Positions 24,268 to 36,400 are shown, counted from the stretch's first letter. The stretch: DNA of 64,000 nucleotides from Panax quinquefolius (GCA_020205615.1 CM035173.1:50148617-50212616), one strand, 5' to 3'. Translations and numbers: made by a program. Notes: a model not told the origin generated them from the letters alone.

Positions 24268-25198
24268 TGCTTAGTTTAGAAATGAAAATCACACCAGAAT
24301 CAGAGAATTCTTCTTCTATATTATTTTGCGTATTTCTTTTGAGTTTGAGGAAGCTTTGAGTGTGGAAAATAGTACAAGTTGGGCATTATTATGACTAGGA
24401 ATTATGTATCAGTATAATCATGACCTGTAATGTTACAAATGATGTGATAAAAGTCCTCATTAGCCCGTAGTGCATCGATGGACAGTTGTTGGCATGATCA
24501 TGACCATTGGTGATAATGACGAATACCCTTGGCCCGTAGTGCATGGATAATTCGTGGATGTGATACTAATGAATATCCTTGGCCCGTAGTGCATGGATAA
24601 TTCATGGATGTGATACTAACAAATATCATTGGCCCGTAGTGCATGGATAATTCGATGATGTGGATTATTTATTGAGCTGTGTTACATCCATAAAATATTG
24701 ATGATGAACTTTTAAATCATAGAACATAGTAGATATCATGCTCTACTTGACTCTTCTAATGGATTATTTGTTCCGCTGCAATTAAACTTGTTGTCTATTA
24801 TATTCTATTAGTTTAGCACTGTTGAAGGCTAACGATAATTTATTCTGCCTTATCTTAGTCATAATATTCTTTACTGGGCTAGTTGAGCTCACCTTTTGCT
24901 TTCATTGTTCTCTTCAGGAAGTGAGAACATAGCCAGGACTAGTAGGGAAATAGAGTGACGGTCCAAGATGGTGGTTGTATTAGTTCTCACTATTTTATTA
25001 AATAATGTGATAATAATTGTAATGAGGACTCCATTTGAGTTTGGATATTATCTACGAGATAATATTCATGTTAAAACTCTCAGCTTTGTTTTGCTGTATT
25101 TTACACGACAGATGTATAATTAAGTTTGTATTTAAATTTTGTACCATATATTTGACGGCTCAGAATAGGTTGTATATACCTATTTTGGGGCGCCACTA

Positions 25199-25834
25199 CC
25201 GTCTTATAAGTGGAGATCTTTACGCTGAGACGACCAAAGACCTTTGAGTACTCTTTTTTCACTCATCATACTTGTCAAACGGATTTTTAAATTTCATATT
25301 ATAGTACTTATTGAGTTTTTTGAATATTGTGACAAATTAAGCAAATGCAACTTAGTTTATTTTTTTAAATTAAATTAAATTCATTTTGTTTTATTTTATT
25401 TATTTTATTAAATTAGATTAAATTTATTATTATGTTTTATTTTATTTTATTTTATTTTTTATTATATTATATAATTTTATTTTGTATTATATTATATAAT
25501 TTTAAATTTTTTATTAAATTAAATTAAATTCTTTTTATTTTATTTATTTTAAATTAAATTTGAATTATTTTAATTAAATTAAATTAATTTAATTTTTTTA
25601 TTTTTAAATATTTTATTAAATTAAATCAAATTTATTTTATTTTATTCAATTTAATTTATTATATTTATTATTTATTATTTATTTTATTTTAATATTAGGA
25701 AACTAATTAAATATTAAATAAATATACTTGTAGAGGCCCACACATTTGGCAATTCTTGATATTCTAATGAAATTACATCAAAATATCAAATATCACATTC
25801 CATACACAACACTATCCATTCCAAAATTCAAATT

Positions 25835-25888
<54 letters not shown>

Positions 25889-26539
25889 CAATTGCATCAA
25901 GAAAAGCAAAGACATTCATAATTATCATATGTCCACATTCCAAAATCTAAATTCCAATTTCAGCCTCCCAATTTTAGATTTTCAGAGTCCCAATTTCAGC
26001 CTCCCAAATTCACAACAACAATATATCATACAAATATTATAAATATAATTAGGTTAATCTCATATTCAAACTCATACTAAACCTAAAAAAAATTAAGCCA
26101 TAAATTTCAGAAATATCATACAAATATCATGTCCAATAACAGAAATATCATACCTTTAATTAATTTGCAAACTAAAGGTTTAGAAATATCATACCTTGAA
26201 TTAATGTGCAATTTTTAGAAATATCGGTGGTGGTGGTGGTGGTGGTGCTGAACGGCGATGGTGGTGGCGTCTGGCGGCGGTGGCTGCTAGTGGTGGTGGT
26301 GTCTGGTAGTGGTGGCTGCTACTGGTGGTGGTGTTTGCTGGTGGTGGCTGCTGCTGGTGGCAGCGTATGGTGGTGGCGTCTGGTGGTGGTGGCGACTGAT
26401 GGTGGCGTCTAGTGGCGGAGATGGTAGTGGCGTCTGGTGGTAGAGAGATGAGAGCTGTGAGAGAGAAATGAGAGAGAGAGAGAGAGAGAGAATGAGAATG
26501 AGAGGCGGCCGGGGAGAAAGTGATCTGATTAGGTTTTAA
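25199..26539 (-). other. CACTA 5' part: start of the Transposase_24-type gene and low-complexity DNA
   Basis: Nearest the inserted LTR, 25,199-25,262 reads on the minus strand as a coding-like piece (VLKGLWSSQRKDLHL) that would join the gene at 15,119. Then comes about 470 bp of almost pure A/T (25,270-25,735), a (TA)n run (about 25,838-25,881), a GGT/GGC-rich tract (26,220-26,415) and a (GA)n run (26,465-26,493). On the gene's strand the last two read as CT-rich then ACC/GCC-rich, which fits a promoter-proximal leader. No Met-initiated first exon could be fixed. Confidence 0.55.
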
Positions 26540-26809
26540 AGCTTATTTTCGACGAATTTCCGTCGAGAATAAATATTTCATAATTATGTTATCTTCGACT
26601 GATAGTCCGTCGAAAGTAAACACTATTATGTCGAATATAAGTTTAGAGTTGGCGCGAACTTTGGTGCTAAGGGGCTCCTTCTATTTTTGACGGACGTCCG
26701 TCTGAATTACTATATTTTCGACTGAAATATTCGTCGGACATAGCCTATCTTCGAGGGAATATTTCTGTCGCAATTAATTCCATTAGAATTAGCCGGTTTT
26801 CTTGTAGTG
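26540..26809. repeat. CACTA right subterminal and terminal repeats
   Basis: Short motifs matching those at 12,593-13,010 (TTTCGACGAATTTCCGTCG, ACTGATAGTCCGTCGAA, GACGGACGTCCGTC, GAGGGAATATTTCTGTCG) precede the terminal inverted repeat ending CTTGTAGTG at 26,809. Confidence 0.8.
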
Positions 26810-27107
26810 TTTTCGTAAGGTTATTAGCTTTCATATTCCTAACCAACCTATTATGCGAATTCAAGCAACCAAACCACTAAAGTCAATCACTATCATATCA
26901 AGCCATAAAGTCATTTGTTTATTGAAAAATGGATGTCAAACTTTCTTAGCCCATGTCACAGATTTAAACAAAAATACGTCAGATTTAAATGATATTTTTA
27001 TTGTTAATAAATTTCCTAACGTATTCCTTGAAGAACTTTTTGGCCTACCGCCAGAGCGTGAAATCAAATTTTGTATTAACCTTGAACCCGGTAAAACCCA
27101 TTTCTAA
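26810..27107 (+). pseudogene. Protease end and protease-RT linker of element A
   Basis: Resumes the frame cut at 12,592. It reads through a variable linker into FPNVFLEELFGLPPEREIKF (about 27,015-27,074), the conserved segment that precedes the reverse transcriptase in Ty3/gypsy polyproteins. A TAA at 27,105-27,107 and a frame change separate it from the RT. Confidence 0.85.
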
Positions 27108-27120
27108 AACTATATATTGA

Positions 27121-27830
27121 ATGGCTCATATTGAACTTCAGGAGTTAAAACCCCAACTGCAGGAACTGTTAGACATCGATTTCATTCGTCCTAGTACATC
27201 TTCTTGGGGTGCTCCTATTCTATTCGTAAATAAGAAAGATGGAAGTATACGACTTTGCATTGACTATCGAGAGTTGAATCATGTCACCATCAAAAATAGG
27301 TATCCGTTACCTCGCGTTGATAACCTGTTTGACCAGTTGAAAGGTGATAAATTATTTTCAAAGATCAATCTTCGTTCCGGATATCATCAGTTAAAGATTA
27401 AAATCGATGACATTCTAAAGATTTCTTTCAGAATGCGGTATGGGCATTACGAATTCCTAGTCATGTCTTTTGGATTGACTAATGCTCTTGTTTCCTTCAT
27501 GGATATGATGAACGGAGTATTCAAGGAATATTTGGATCATTTTATGGTTATTTTTATTGATGACATCCTCATTTACTCCAAAAGCCGTGAAGATCACGAG
27601 CAACACTTGAGGCTGATACTCCAAAAGCTTCGTGAAAAACAAGCTATATTCCAAGTTGAAGAAATGCGAGTTCTGGCTTGAGGAAGTAGCATTCCTTGGG
27701 CACGTGATATCGAAACATGGAATATCAGTTGACCTGACAAAGATTAAAGAAATACAAAGTTGGGAGCAACCTATGTCGGTAACCGAAAATATGTAGTTTT
27801 CTGGGCTTAGTTTGTTATTATCGAAGATTC
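27121..27830 (+). pseudogene. Reverse transcriptase of element A
   Basis: An open stretch of 186 codons carries the RT fingers and palm: [67 protein letters not shown] and the catalytic [10 protein letters not shown] box (about 27,555-27,585), a normal variant of YxDD. Near 27,640 a frameshift moves the continuation ([16 protein letters not shown]) to another frame, and a TAG follows near 27,794. RT copies the element RNA into DNA in cytoplasmic particles. The clade agrees with Tekay/Del. The catalytic box is intact but the polyprotein is not. Confidence 0.93.
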
Positions 27831-28330
27831 GTGGAAGGATTTTCTCGAATCGCTACTCCATTAACTCAGCTGACTTAAAAAGATACAAAGTTCGAATTGA
27901 CCGAATAATGTGAGAAGAGTTTCCAAGAACTCAAGAGGAGACTCATTTCAAAGACTGTCTTCGATAATACCATCGTGTTCGGAGGATTTGTCATCTATAA
28001 ATGATGCTTCAGGCAGAGGTTTAGGATTTGTTACCATGCAACATGGGAAAGTTATAGCATATGCTTCACGACAACTCAAAGAATATGAGAGGAATTATCC
28101 TACTCATGATCTAGAGTTCGCAGCAGTCGTTTATGAGGAGAAAGTGGAGATCTATACATATCATAAAAGCCTCAAATATTTCTTAACACAAAAGGAACTC
28201 AACATCTGGTAACGATGTTGGCTTGAGCTGTTGAAAGATTACGACCATACCATTCAATACCATCCTGGAAAAGCAAACATGGTAGCTGATGCGTTGAGTG
28301 GAAGATCATATGCGGGTACGAGTGTGATAT
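27831..28330 (+). pseudogene. RNase H region of element A
   Basis: Contains [20 protein letters not shown] (with the first catalytic Asp), [18 protein letters not shown] (catalytic Glu region, about 28,068-28,120) and [15 protein letters not shown] (last catalytic Asp, about 28,260-28,305). A TAA at 28,210 sits where relatives have Gln, and the start of the domain is frameshifted. This is the Ty3-type RNase H that follows RT. Confidence 0.88.
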
Positions 28331-28439
28331 TTTCAACATAAAGGCCCATTTTGTATGACTTACAAAAGATGGAGATAGAGTTAAAGACTCCAAGTACCCA
28401 CGTGATGATGTCAAATATATGATTATAATCGACTTTAAT

Positions 28440-29637
28440 CGATAAAGTTAAAGCTGCTCAAGCAACAGACCCGGAGCTGATGCGTATGAAGAAGAAAGCA
28501 CAAGAAGGTGCTATTCCAGAAGCAAGGATTGATGAAGAAGGAATACTTCGAGTCAACTCCAGACTTTGTGTTCCTAACGACTCTGATTTAAAGTATAAAA
28601 TCATGATCGAGGCTTACAACACACCATTTGCAATCCATCTTGGAAGTACCAAAATGTATCGTGATCTTTGACATACATTTTGGTGGTGCAATATGAAGAG
28701 AGAGATCGCAGAGTTTATCTCAAGGTGTTTAACTTGTCAACTTGTCAAGGTGGAGCATCAAGTGCCAAAAGGTCCATTACAACCACTTGAAATTCTAGAA
28801 TGGAAGTGGGAACACATTAACATAGATTTTATTACTAGTTTTCCCAAGCTTTCTCAAGGCATAGATGCAATTTGGGTCATTATCGATAGATTAACCAAGT
28901 CTGCTCATTTCTTACCTATACGAGAAACTTATTCACTTGAACGTCTTGCTCGTATATACATAAATGAGATTGTAAGACTGTATGGTATGCCAATATCCAA
29001 AGTTTATGATCGAGACCTAAGGTCCACTTCACGATTTTGGGTTAATTTATAGAAAGCTATGGGCATGGATTTATGATTCAGTTCTGTATATCATCCTTAG
29101 ACGGACAGGCAATCGGAGAGGACTTCAAAATCTTAACGATCTTTTAAGACTTTGTGTACTAGACTTCAAAAGAAGTTGGGACAAGTACTTGCCATTAGTG
29201 GAATTCTCCTACAACAATAGTTATCAAGCAAGCATAGACATGACTCAATTCGAGGCGTTGTATGGATAAAAGTGTCGTTCTCTAGTATGCTGGGAAGAGG
29301 TGGGTGAAGCAACGTTGTTAGGACCAAAATTGGTATGCATAAATACAGAAAAGATTCAAATGATCCGACAATGTATACAAACCTCACAAGATCGACAAAA
29401 GAGTTATGTTGGTCTTCATCGAAGGGACATGGAGTTCAATGTTGGAGATCATGTATTATTACGTATTGCTCCATGGAAAGGAGTTATGAGATTTGGAAAG
29501 AGAGGAAAGCTCAACCCTCGATTCATTGGCCCATTTGAAATCCTCGACCAAGTAGGCACTGTGGCCTATAGACTCGCTTTACCATCAAGTATGTCTCGTG
29601 TTCATAACGTTTTTTCACATATCTATGTTATGTAAAT
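28440..29637 (+). pseudogene. Integrase of element A
   Basis: An N-terminal HHCC zinc-binding region (about 28,615-28,740: HLGSTKMYRDL ... CLTCQ) is followed by the catalytic core. INIDFITSFPK (first Asp, about 28,818) is clear. The second-Asp and Glu blocks are battered: DRDLRSTSRFW near 29,010, then stops near 29,051, 29,074 and 29,098 in a segment that still shows YHP and TDRQSERTS. The C-terminal part reads DHVLLRIAPWKGVMRFGKRG and LNPRFIGPFEILDQVG (about 29,450-29,560), the signature that places it in the Tekay/Del chromoviruses. Integrase inserts the DNA copy and makes the 5-bp duplication. Confidence 0.9.
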
Positions 29638-29900
29638 ATGTGGAAGACCCGAACCACATTATTGAATTAGAACCAGATGAGATAGCGGAAGATTTAACGT
29701 ATGAAGAGGTACATGTTAAAATCTTGGATAATAAGGAACATATTCTACGCTCAAAGGTTATACCTCAAGTCAAAGTTTTATGGAGAAACCACGATATTGA
29801 GGAAATGACCTAGGAGTTAGAATCTGAAATGAAAACAAGGTATCCTCACGTCTTCGACATACCAGGTATGTACTTCAATTTCGAGGATGAAATTTCATAA
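29598..29900 (+). pseudogene. C-terminal chromodomain and tail of pol, element A
   Basis: After a frameshift near 29,620 the frame reads YVEDPNHIIELEPDEI, then KVIPQVKVLWRNHDIEEMT, a TAG where relatives have Trp, then ELESEMKTRYPHVFDIPG and a stop at 29,898-29,900. The KVLWRNH block is the core of the chromodomain that chromoviral integrases use to find marked chromatin. Element C lacks exactly this core (see 56,888-57,300). Confidence 0.85.
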
Positions 29901-29910
29901 GAAGGGGAGG
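29899..29910 (+). other. Polypurine tract of element A
   Basis: AAGAAGGGGAGG ends two bases before the 3' LTR (TGTAAGACCCC from 29,912). It overlaps the last codon of pol, a compact layout shared with element B. It primes plus-strand DNA synthesis. Confidence 0.88.
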
Positions 29911-29911
29911 T

Positions 29912-32900
29912 TGTAAGACCCCAAATTTTTATGAATAAAGATTTAATTTTTTCTAAATATTATTTTGAATAATAAGGTGTGATTTGATATAATGCTATAG
30001 TTATGGGTGATATATGCAAATTTTACAAAGTAAGCAAGTTGACATAAAATATTTGTTTGGTCGAGGAATATTCTTTTTGTCGGAGAATATCCGTACGACG
30101 ACACATTCATTGGTGGAACCCACAACGAAATAACTATCGGATATAGAAAGCGACAAAAATAACCCTTTTATAAAAATAACGGCAAAACTTTTACCGTTAA
30201 ACTGTTGAAATACCGATGATAAAAGAACAGTAATACACGTGGTTGCACAGTAGCACATGGTATTGTACGGTATCTCTGATTATTGATGTTTATGTTAGAA
30301 GTCACTCAGTTCATTTAATAATTGCCACAGTAGTTGATGCATAGTATCTCATATTATTGATTCAATTATTGTCATAGAATCATCTGCACAATATTTTATA
30401 TTATTAAATCAATAATTGAGACAACACAATTATTCATATTATTATTTTCATTATTGACTATGTCAAGAAAGTTATGTCGAGGAAAGGGGTTAGGTTATTT
30501 AATTGTGCGCCAATAAAGAAAAATCTTTATCGGAAAGCCCCCTCTTTTCTGGGAATGATCTGGTTGTTAATATTGTGAGTTATAATATTAATGATGAATA
30601 ATTGTTAAAAGATTAAAAATGTGTTTATTAAAAATAAGTGATTTGTGGTAAATATTTATTCAATTTTTTGATATAAATAGATGGGGTTTGTCATGAGGCG
30701 TTTATTGTAAGTTGACTTATTATTCCATGGGAAGATGTACAAATTTTTCGGACCGTCTGTTGTGGTTTTAATAGTAAATAAATCTGGACCATCGGTTGTT
30801 ATTTTAATAGTAAATCAATCTGCACCGTCGGTTGTGGTTTTAATAGTAAATCAATATAGATCGTCAGTTGTGGTTTTAATAGTAAATCAATATGGACCGT
30901 CCGTTTTAATAGTAAATCAATCTGGACCGTCCGTGAATCAGTTACTATTTAGTCCATTCTCCTATAAATAGAAGCTTATTTCTTCTTACATTCTCACCAA
31001 CTCACTAAGACTCACAAGAGAAACTATAGAGAGAGAAACAATAGAGAGAAAGAAGAAGAGTATTCTGCTACTTCACTATTGCAGTATCCAATCTTCTACT
31101 AAGGTAAGGGATATTATTTTTTGTATTCATTCGTTAATCTGTGGGAATAACCTATCTACGCGGATTACCGCATGCATGGTGAATAACCTTTCGTACTCAT
31201 TCTTTATTTGTGGAAAAGATCTGTCTACGCGAATTACCGCATGATGGGTGAGAATCCATTTGCAGTTTCTTATATTATTTCTTTTCATATTCCCAAATTT
31301 AAACTCACTATGGTAAGTATTGCTTCAATAATTTCTAAAATTAGTAGAATATCCTTGAATTTTGCGTTTCATCTAGTATCATTTCATTGGAATATTGGTC
31401 TGAACATTCTTATTAAATTTCAACATTTTCATTCGGGGTACTATTCACTTGGGTACTATTAACTCAGAATACTATTCATGGGATACTATTCACTCGGGTT
31501 AATATTCACGGAGTACTATTCACAACAAAAGTGAATTCTTTTCTATCCAAATTATTTTTGATATATAAATATCATTCTTAAATTTTACTCCACAATTAAT
31601 TATTCTGTTAACAATTTGGATATTCTTGAATGTTGGATAAATTGAATTATAAATCTCTAATATTTATCCTTGATCTCACTTGATTGATTCCTTATATCAT
31701 TGTCATCATCCTCGTGCTTATGTTGTGGTAAAAGTCATCTTTGGCCCGTAGTGCATAGATGGACTGTTGATTGGTATGATTATGACCAAAAATTTTGAAT
31801 TATTATAGTCATGATGTAACGACCCCAAAATAGGTCCATTCCATCCAACCCATTCTGAGTCGCCAAATATATGGTACGGAAAATAACTACAACTTTATTA
31901 CAACAATTGTCGTGCAAAATACAACAACACATATGCTATGAGTTTGGATACAAATATATACCAACTGTAGCATGTCACAATGACACCTTACATAAAGGTA
32001 TACTCAAAAACTGTTTTAGAAATTAGAATCTTTGGGAAGTGCTCAAAAAAAACCTTCAAAAATGGGAGGCCATGCTTTTAGGTTATGGTAGATATCATAT
32101 GGCCACAGAATTATCCTTGGTTGACCCAATAAACCCCAAAGAAAAATGAGAAGATTACTATCATATTCTTCCCAATGGTGAGTCTTCTCTTGACATATCA
32201 TTATCTCCACTGTCTCTAATTGAGTATTATACTCCAAACAAACACCAAGATTATATAGGTAGTGCTTGTAAATATACTAAAGCAAATGGATGAAACACAA
32301 CCATGTCTTATGATGACACGAGGTTGTATGTCATTAGACATCTTGTATGATAGTGGCAAAACACCCTTCCAAGTTAAATTCACCTCACCCTCAACATCTA
32401 TAGACCACCATTCTATTCCCTCGCTATCCCCTCTCGACCCAAATTATACTTTTATTACCCGAAAGGAATTGTGAAACAAAAGGGTGAGCACAACTAGCTC
32501 GAGAAAAGAATATTATGACTAAAGATAAATAAATTATCAATAGTCTTCATCGGTAATAAATCGAGATTTAGAACATATAGTAGATGATAAAACTTTTCAA
32601 CCCTAGTTGCGGTGAACGAGCAATCCATTAAAAGAGTCAAATAGACTATAAAGTCTATTGTCTTCCACGTTAAAAGTCCACCAACAATATTTTATCCTGT
32701 AACATCAATCAATCAGCGGTTCATTTCCACAATCATATGAATAACTCATAATCATAATTGTGATTCTAAATTCCTTTTCTCATCCGGAATGAAGATAATT
32801 TTCATCACCTATCTTTACGAAACATCAAATATCATGGTTATACCAAATCACGCCTTGTTCATAATCATACTAATAAATTCATCTTTGCACCACGGGCCAA

Positions 32901-35900
32901 AGATATTCATCAACAGTTCATCTTTACACTACAGGCTAAAGATATTCAATAATAGGTCATCTTTGCATTACGAGCCAAAGATATTCATCAATAATTCATC
33001 TTTGCACTACAGGCTAAAGATATTCAACAACAGGTCATCTTTGCATTACGAGCAAAAGATATTCATCAATAATTCATCTTTGCACTACAGGCTAAGATAT
33101 TCATCAACAAGTCATCTTTTGCACTACGAGCCAAAGATATTCATATATCAAAGAAATACATAATCATTTCAAAAGTTATATAACAATAATTATAACCATG
33201 TTGATCAATTCACCTTTGCACTTAAGCTAAAAATATTCAATTGTAAATTCAATGGTCATGATCATACCAGTCAACAATTCAACTTTTGCACTACTGGCCA
33301 AAGAGAACCTATGGTCACGATCATACCAATAATCTACCCATCTTTACACTCAAGTCAAAGAGAAATATCATCATTAGGGTTATAAGAATGTTATATAAAA
33401 ACAATATAATCAAAACATGGTTTTAATTTCAAGAGTAAGATTCATAAATCAACGATAATTTGGTCAGAGAAGAAACCAATTTGTCGTGAATAGTACCCGT
33501 ATTCAATATCATAGTAGTAATATCGTACGTACATAAAGAACCTCGACACGAAAAGATAAAGTTTCATAATAAAATTCATATCCATATTTATAACACCTTA
33601 ATCCAAATGTTATAAATCACTTAGAAATCTCATAATCTAATATTATTAATATTATAATAATATTTTAATCATTTCTTAAATTTATAAATAATTTAATCCA
33701 ATTATTTACACTTTAATAATTAATGCATTTAATCATCTAAAATGTCAAACTCATAAGATTTCATCACCAATAACCAAAACCCTCATCAAAATTTGCATAT
33801 ACCTCATATATATGATTCTCAAGCCATAAAATCATATTTTCCAATTTTCTTACTTCACATAACATATTTAATTCATTTACTCATAACTAGAAAATTTTCA
33901 TGAAAAATACCAAATCAGTTCCAAAAATATTTCTTTTCTGGAATTTAGCATAACATAGTCCCATATTGAACATATATTTTTCTCAAAATTTTAAAAATTC
34001 ATTTACTATTTTTCATATGGCCAAAACCACCGAATATTTAAACATTTATCATAAATTATACTTTTGTCCAAAAATTCTGAAATTTACATGGTATACTGAT
34101 ATTATATAGATGTACTCCCAATAAAAATTTCATCAATTTTGAAGTTAATCACAAGGAGTTATAAATAGTTACTTTTAAAATAGTCTTTTCTCATAAAATC
34201 CATAACTCTAATCTATACATCCAAAAATCGCCATTTTTGGACACACTTTACAAAACTCATCAAAATATCATTTCAAATTTTTCCAGAATTTTTGAAGATT
34301 CAGAAAAATTTTGAAACTAAAACATAATAACCCTTAAAATCCCTTATCCCTCCCTTACCTCAAAAGAGCAAGATTTACATTTGGAATAACATTGAATCGA
34401 ACTTGCACCGTATATAGCAATACTCAAAGTATACTCAAAATACTCACAAGAATACGCTCGATAATATAGAGAGAAAAAACTTGGGTTTACGGTGTGATTT
34501 TCAATTCTAACCTAAGCACCCTATTTATAGGAAAATACTTAGAACACCAAAGCAGAAAATTTAATAAATTATTAATATAATAAATTTGAATTCCTACGCC
34601 CACTTTTTTTTTGTTCAAACTTCAGCAACACAAGTATCTCACCTTACAAAACTTACAAAAAACGTTTTTCATAATTAATTAATTTAAAACTCCAAAAAAA
34701 TAATAATTAATTAATCCGGAACTTCAATAATTCATAATAAATAGCCCTTTTGTTAGAAAATTCGAAACTCACGAATTTTTATAGGAAATTCAATTCTCTA
34801 CAACTTTACAGAAGAAAGTTTTTTCCGAATTCCAAACAGAAATTGACCGAAATCCACAAACGGGCGATTTTACAAGCTATAATCAAATTTCAGTCAATAA
34901 ATGGGGTCCACCGACATGTTTAACATGTTTTAAACATTTATTGCAACAAAAATACTCTTCCTCCTCGTATACTCATATATCCCACATTCGTTGTAAAAAA
35001 ATATCACCATTATTATATTATTAAAATATAATAATATATTTAAATGAATTATTTTATCAGAAAAAGATAAAATTTCAATTTTCAACAATTGTCACATTAA
35101 AAGTTTTCTCCATCTATGTCCATATAAAATAGATATTTTCCTCATCATAAAATCAATAATTAATTATTCACAAATAATATTACATAATCACAATATTGAC
35201 AACCAATTCTCCCGAAAGAGGGGCTTTCCAATAAGAATTTCTCCTTCTTGGCAAGCGCAATTAGGTGACCAAACCTCTCCTTAGATGTAAACTTTCTAGG
35301 CATTGCCAATAATGTTATCCAATAATATTATTCAGATAATATGAATTATTGCTCGATAATGGAAAATATTGTCACGTGTGACAATTATCAAACAACAATA
35401 ATATAAAATATCAACGTAGCAATTATTGAATCAATAAAATAAAATATTGAACAGTAATTACTGTAACAATTATTGAGTAATGCCTTCTTACAAAAAAAAA
35501 ATTATCATGCTTCATGAATAGTACTCGTGAATAGTAACTCGTGAATAGTAACTCATGAATAGTAACTCGTGAATAGTAACTCATAAATAGTAACTCGTGA
35601 ATAGTAACTCGTGAATAGTAACTCATAAATAGTAACTCATGAATAGTAATTAAAAAAAAATTGAATACTTTTATTTCATAAAATTCGGGGTCTTACACAT
35701 GACCTGTAATGTTACAAACAAATGATGTGGTAAAAATCCTCTTTGGCCCGTACTGAATAGATGGACAGTTATTTGGCATGATCATGACCACTGGTGATAC
35801 TAACGAATATCCTTCGCCCGTAATGCATGGATAATTCATGGATGTGAAATATTTATTGATTGTTTTTATAAGGATAAAATATTGATGATAGATTTTTAAA

Positions 35901-36400
35901 TCATAGAAGATAGTAGACATCATGCTCTACTTGACTCTTCTAATAGATTGTTATTTCTGCTGCAGTTGTTGATCTTAAACTTGTTGTCTATAGTATTCTA
36001 TTAGATTTTTTTCCTGTTGAGGACTAATGATAATTTGTTTTACATTATCTTAGTCATAAAATTCTTTACTAGGCTAGTTGAGCTCACCGTTTTCCTTTTG
36101 GTTCCATTGTTCTTCTCAGGAGGCGAGAATATAGCTGGGACTAGTCGGGGAGTGGAGTAATGACTCAAGATGGTTTTTATAGTAGTCCTCACTATTTTGT
36201 AAAATAGTGCAACAATAATTGTAATGAGGACTTTATTTGAGTTTGGATATTGTCTACAAGACAATATTTATTTTGAAACTCAGCTATTGTGTTGTCGTAT
36301 TTTGCATGACAGTTGTATAAATGAAGTTTGTATTTGTATTTTGTACCATGCATTTAGCAACTCAGAATGGGTTGTATGGACCTATTATGGGGGCGTAACA
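29912..36400 (+). repeat. 3' LTR of element A, split by a reverse B solo LTR
   Basis: About 2.6 kb of A-type LTR sequence once the insert at 31,815-35,697 is removed. It starts TGTAAGACCCC and ends GGGGGCGTAACA, followed by the target duplication AAACT. Arrays: 36-bp units at 30,751-30,945, TATA box CTATAAATAG at about 30,962-30,971, two 70-bp units at 31,128-31,252, and TACTATTCAC units at 31,437-31,525. The open frame at 30,735-30,971 is only the 36-bp repeat read as a 12-residue repeat. Confidence 0.93.
31815..35697 (-). mobile_element. Solo LTR, family B, reverse orientation (3,883 bp)
   Basis: Read on the minus strand it runs from TGTAAGACCCCGAATTTTAT (ending at 35,697) to CCTATTTTGGGGTCGTTACA (at 31,815), and matches the two B LTRs along its length. 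CATGA lies just outside both ends (31,810-31,814 and 35,698-35,702). It carries 38-bp CTTTGCACTAC units at about 32,870-33,140 and the GTTACTATTCACGA array at 35,515-35,652, with unit numbers unlike those of the other two B LTRs. The TATA box is near 34,525 on the minus strand. Confidence 0.93.

Larger units (their letters stand above)
15120..25198 (+). mobile_element. Solo LTR, A-related, inside the CACTA; itself split by element B
   Basis: It starts TGTAAGACCCCGAC and ends CCTATTTTGGGGCGCCACTA. Without element B it is about 2.03 kb. The first 775 bp are colinear with family A. The middle (15,895-16,225) is different and contains a (TA)n run at about 15,999-16,036 and a CTCCTATAAATAGGATGC promoter like that of family B. 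The last 830 bp are A-like again. The target duplication is probably CCGGT (15,115-15,119), facing a degraded CCGTC at 25,199. The 3' terminal CA is mutated. Confidence 0.8.
12593..26809 (-). mobile_element. CACTA (En/Spm) DNA transposon inside the protease of element A
   Basis: The left terminus reads CACTACAAAAAAAATC. The right terminus, read on the minus strand, is CACTACAAGAAAACCGG, the hallmark of the superfamily. A 3-bp target duplication (TTT at 12,590-12,592 and 26,810-26,812) fits, although it lies in a T run. Subterminal regions at both ends are packed with short CGTCGAAAATA / TCCGTCG-type motifs in both orientations. Its own DNA amounts to about 4.1 kb; the rest is a nested solo LTR with element B inside. 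It carries one recognisable gene, a Transposase_24-type ORF on the minus strand. I see no catalytic (TNPD-type) transposase. Confidence 0.92.
8275..36400 (+). mobile_element. Element A: full-length Tekay/Del chromovirus, 28.1 kb with nested insertions
   Basis: Order: 5' LTR (8,275-10,863), tRNA-iMet primer site, gag, protease, RT, RNase H, integrase, chromodomain, polypurine tract, 3' LTR (29,912-36,400). AAACT lies immediately outside both ends (8,270-8,274 and 36,401-36,405). Without the CACTA element and the reverse B LTR it would be about 10 kb, normal for the clade. The clade call rests on the integrase tail (PWKGVMRFGKRGKL, RFIGPFEIL) followed by a C-terminal chromodomain (KVLWRNH). Gag and pol have many stops and frameshifts, so it cannot make its own proteins. 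Confidence 0.93.

Noticed and set aside
26206..26412. Val/Gly/Trp-rich open frame on the + strand
   Set aside because: It is a GGT-rich low-complexity tract next to a GA microsatellite. The real gene of the CACTA element is on the other strand.
30735..30971. 78-codon open frame with a 12-residue Val/Leu-rich repeat
   Set aside because: It is the 36-bp LTR array read in one frame. The period is a multiple of three, so stops are avoided by chance. The same array in the other LTRs is not open.
32789..33163. 124-codon open frame with repeated His-Tyr and Lys-Ile-Phe blocks (also 18,687-19,043 and 22,922-23,155 on the minus strand)
   Set aside because: It is the 38-bp tandem array of the family B LTR. 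It is present in all three B LTRs at the same place and has no start context or domain.
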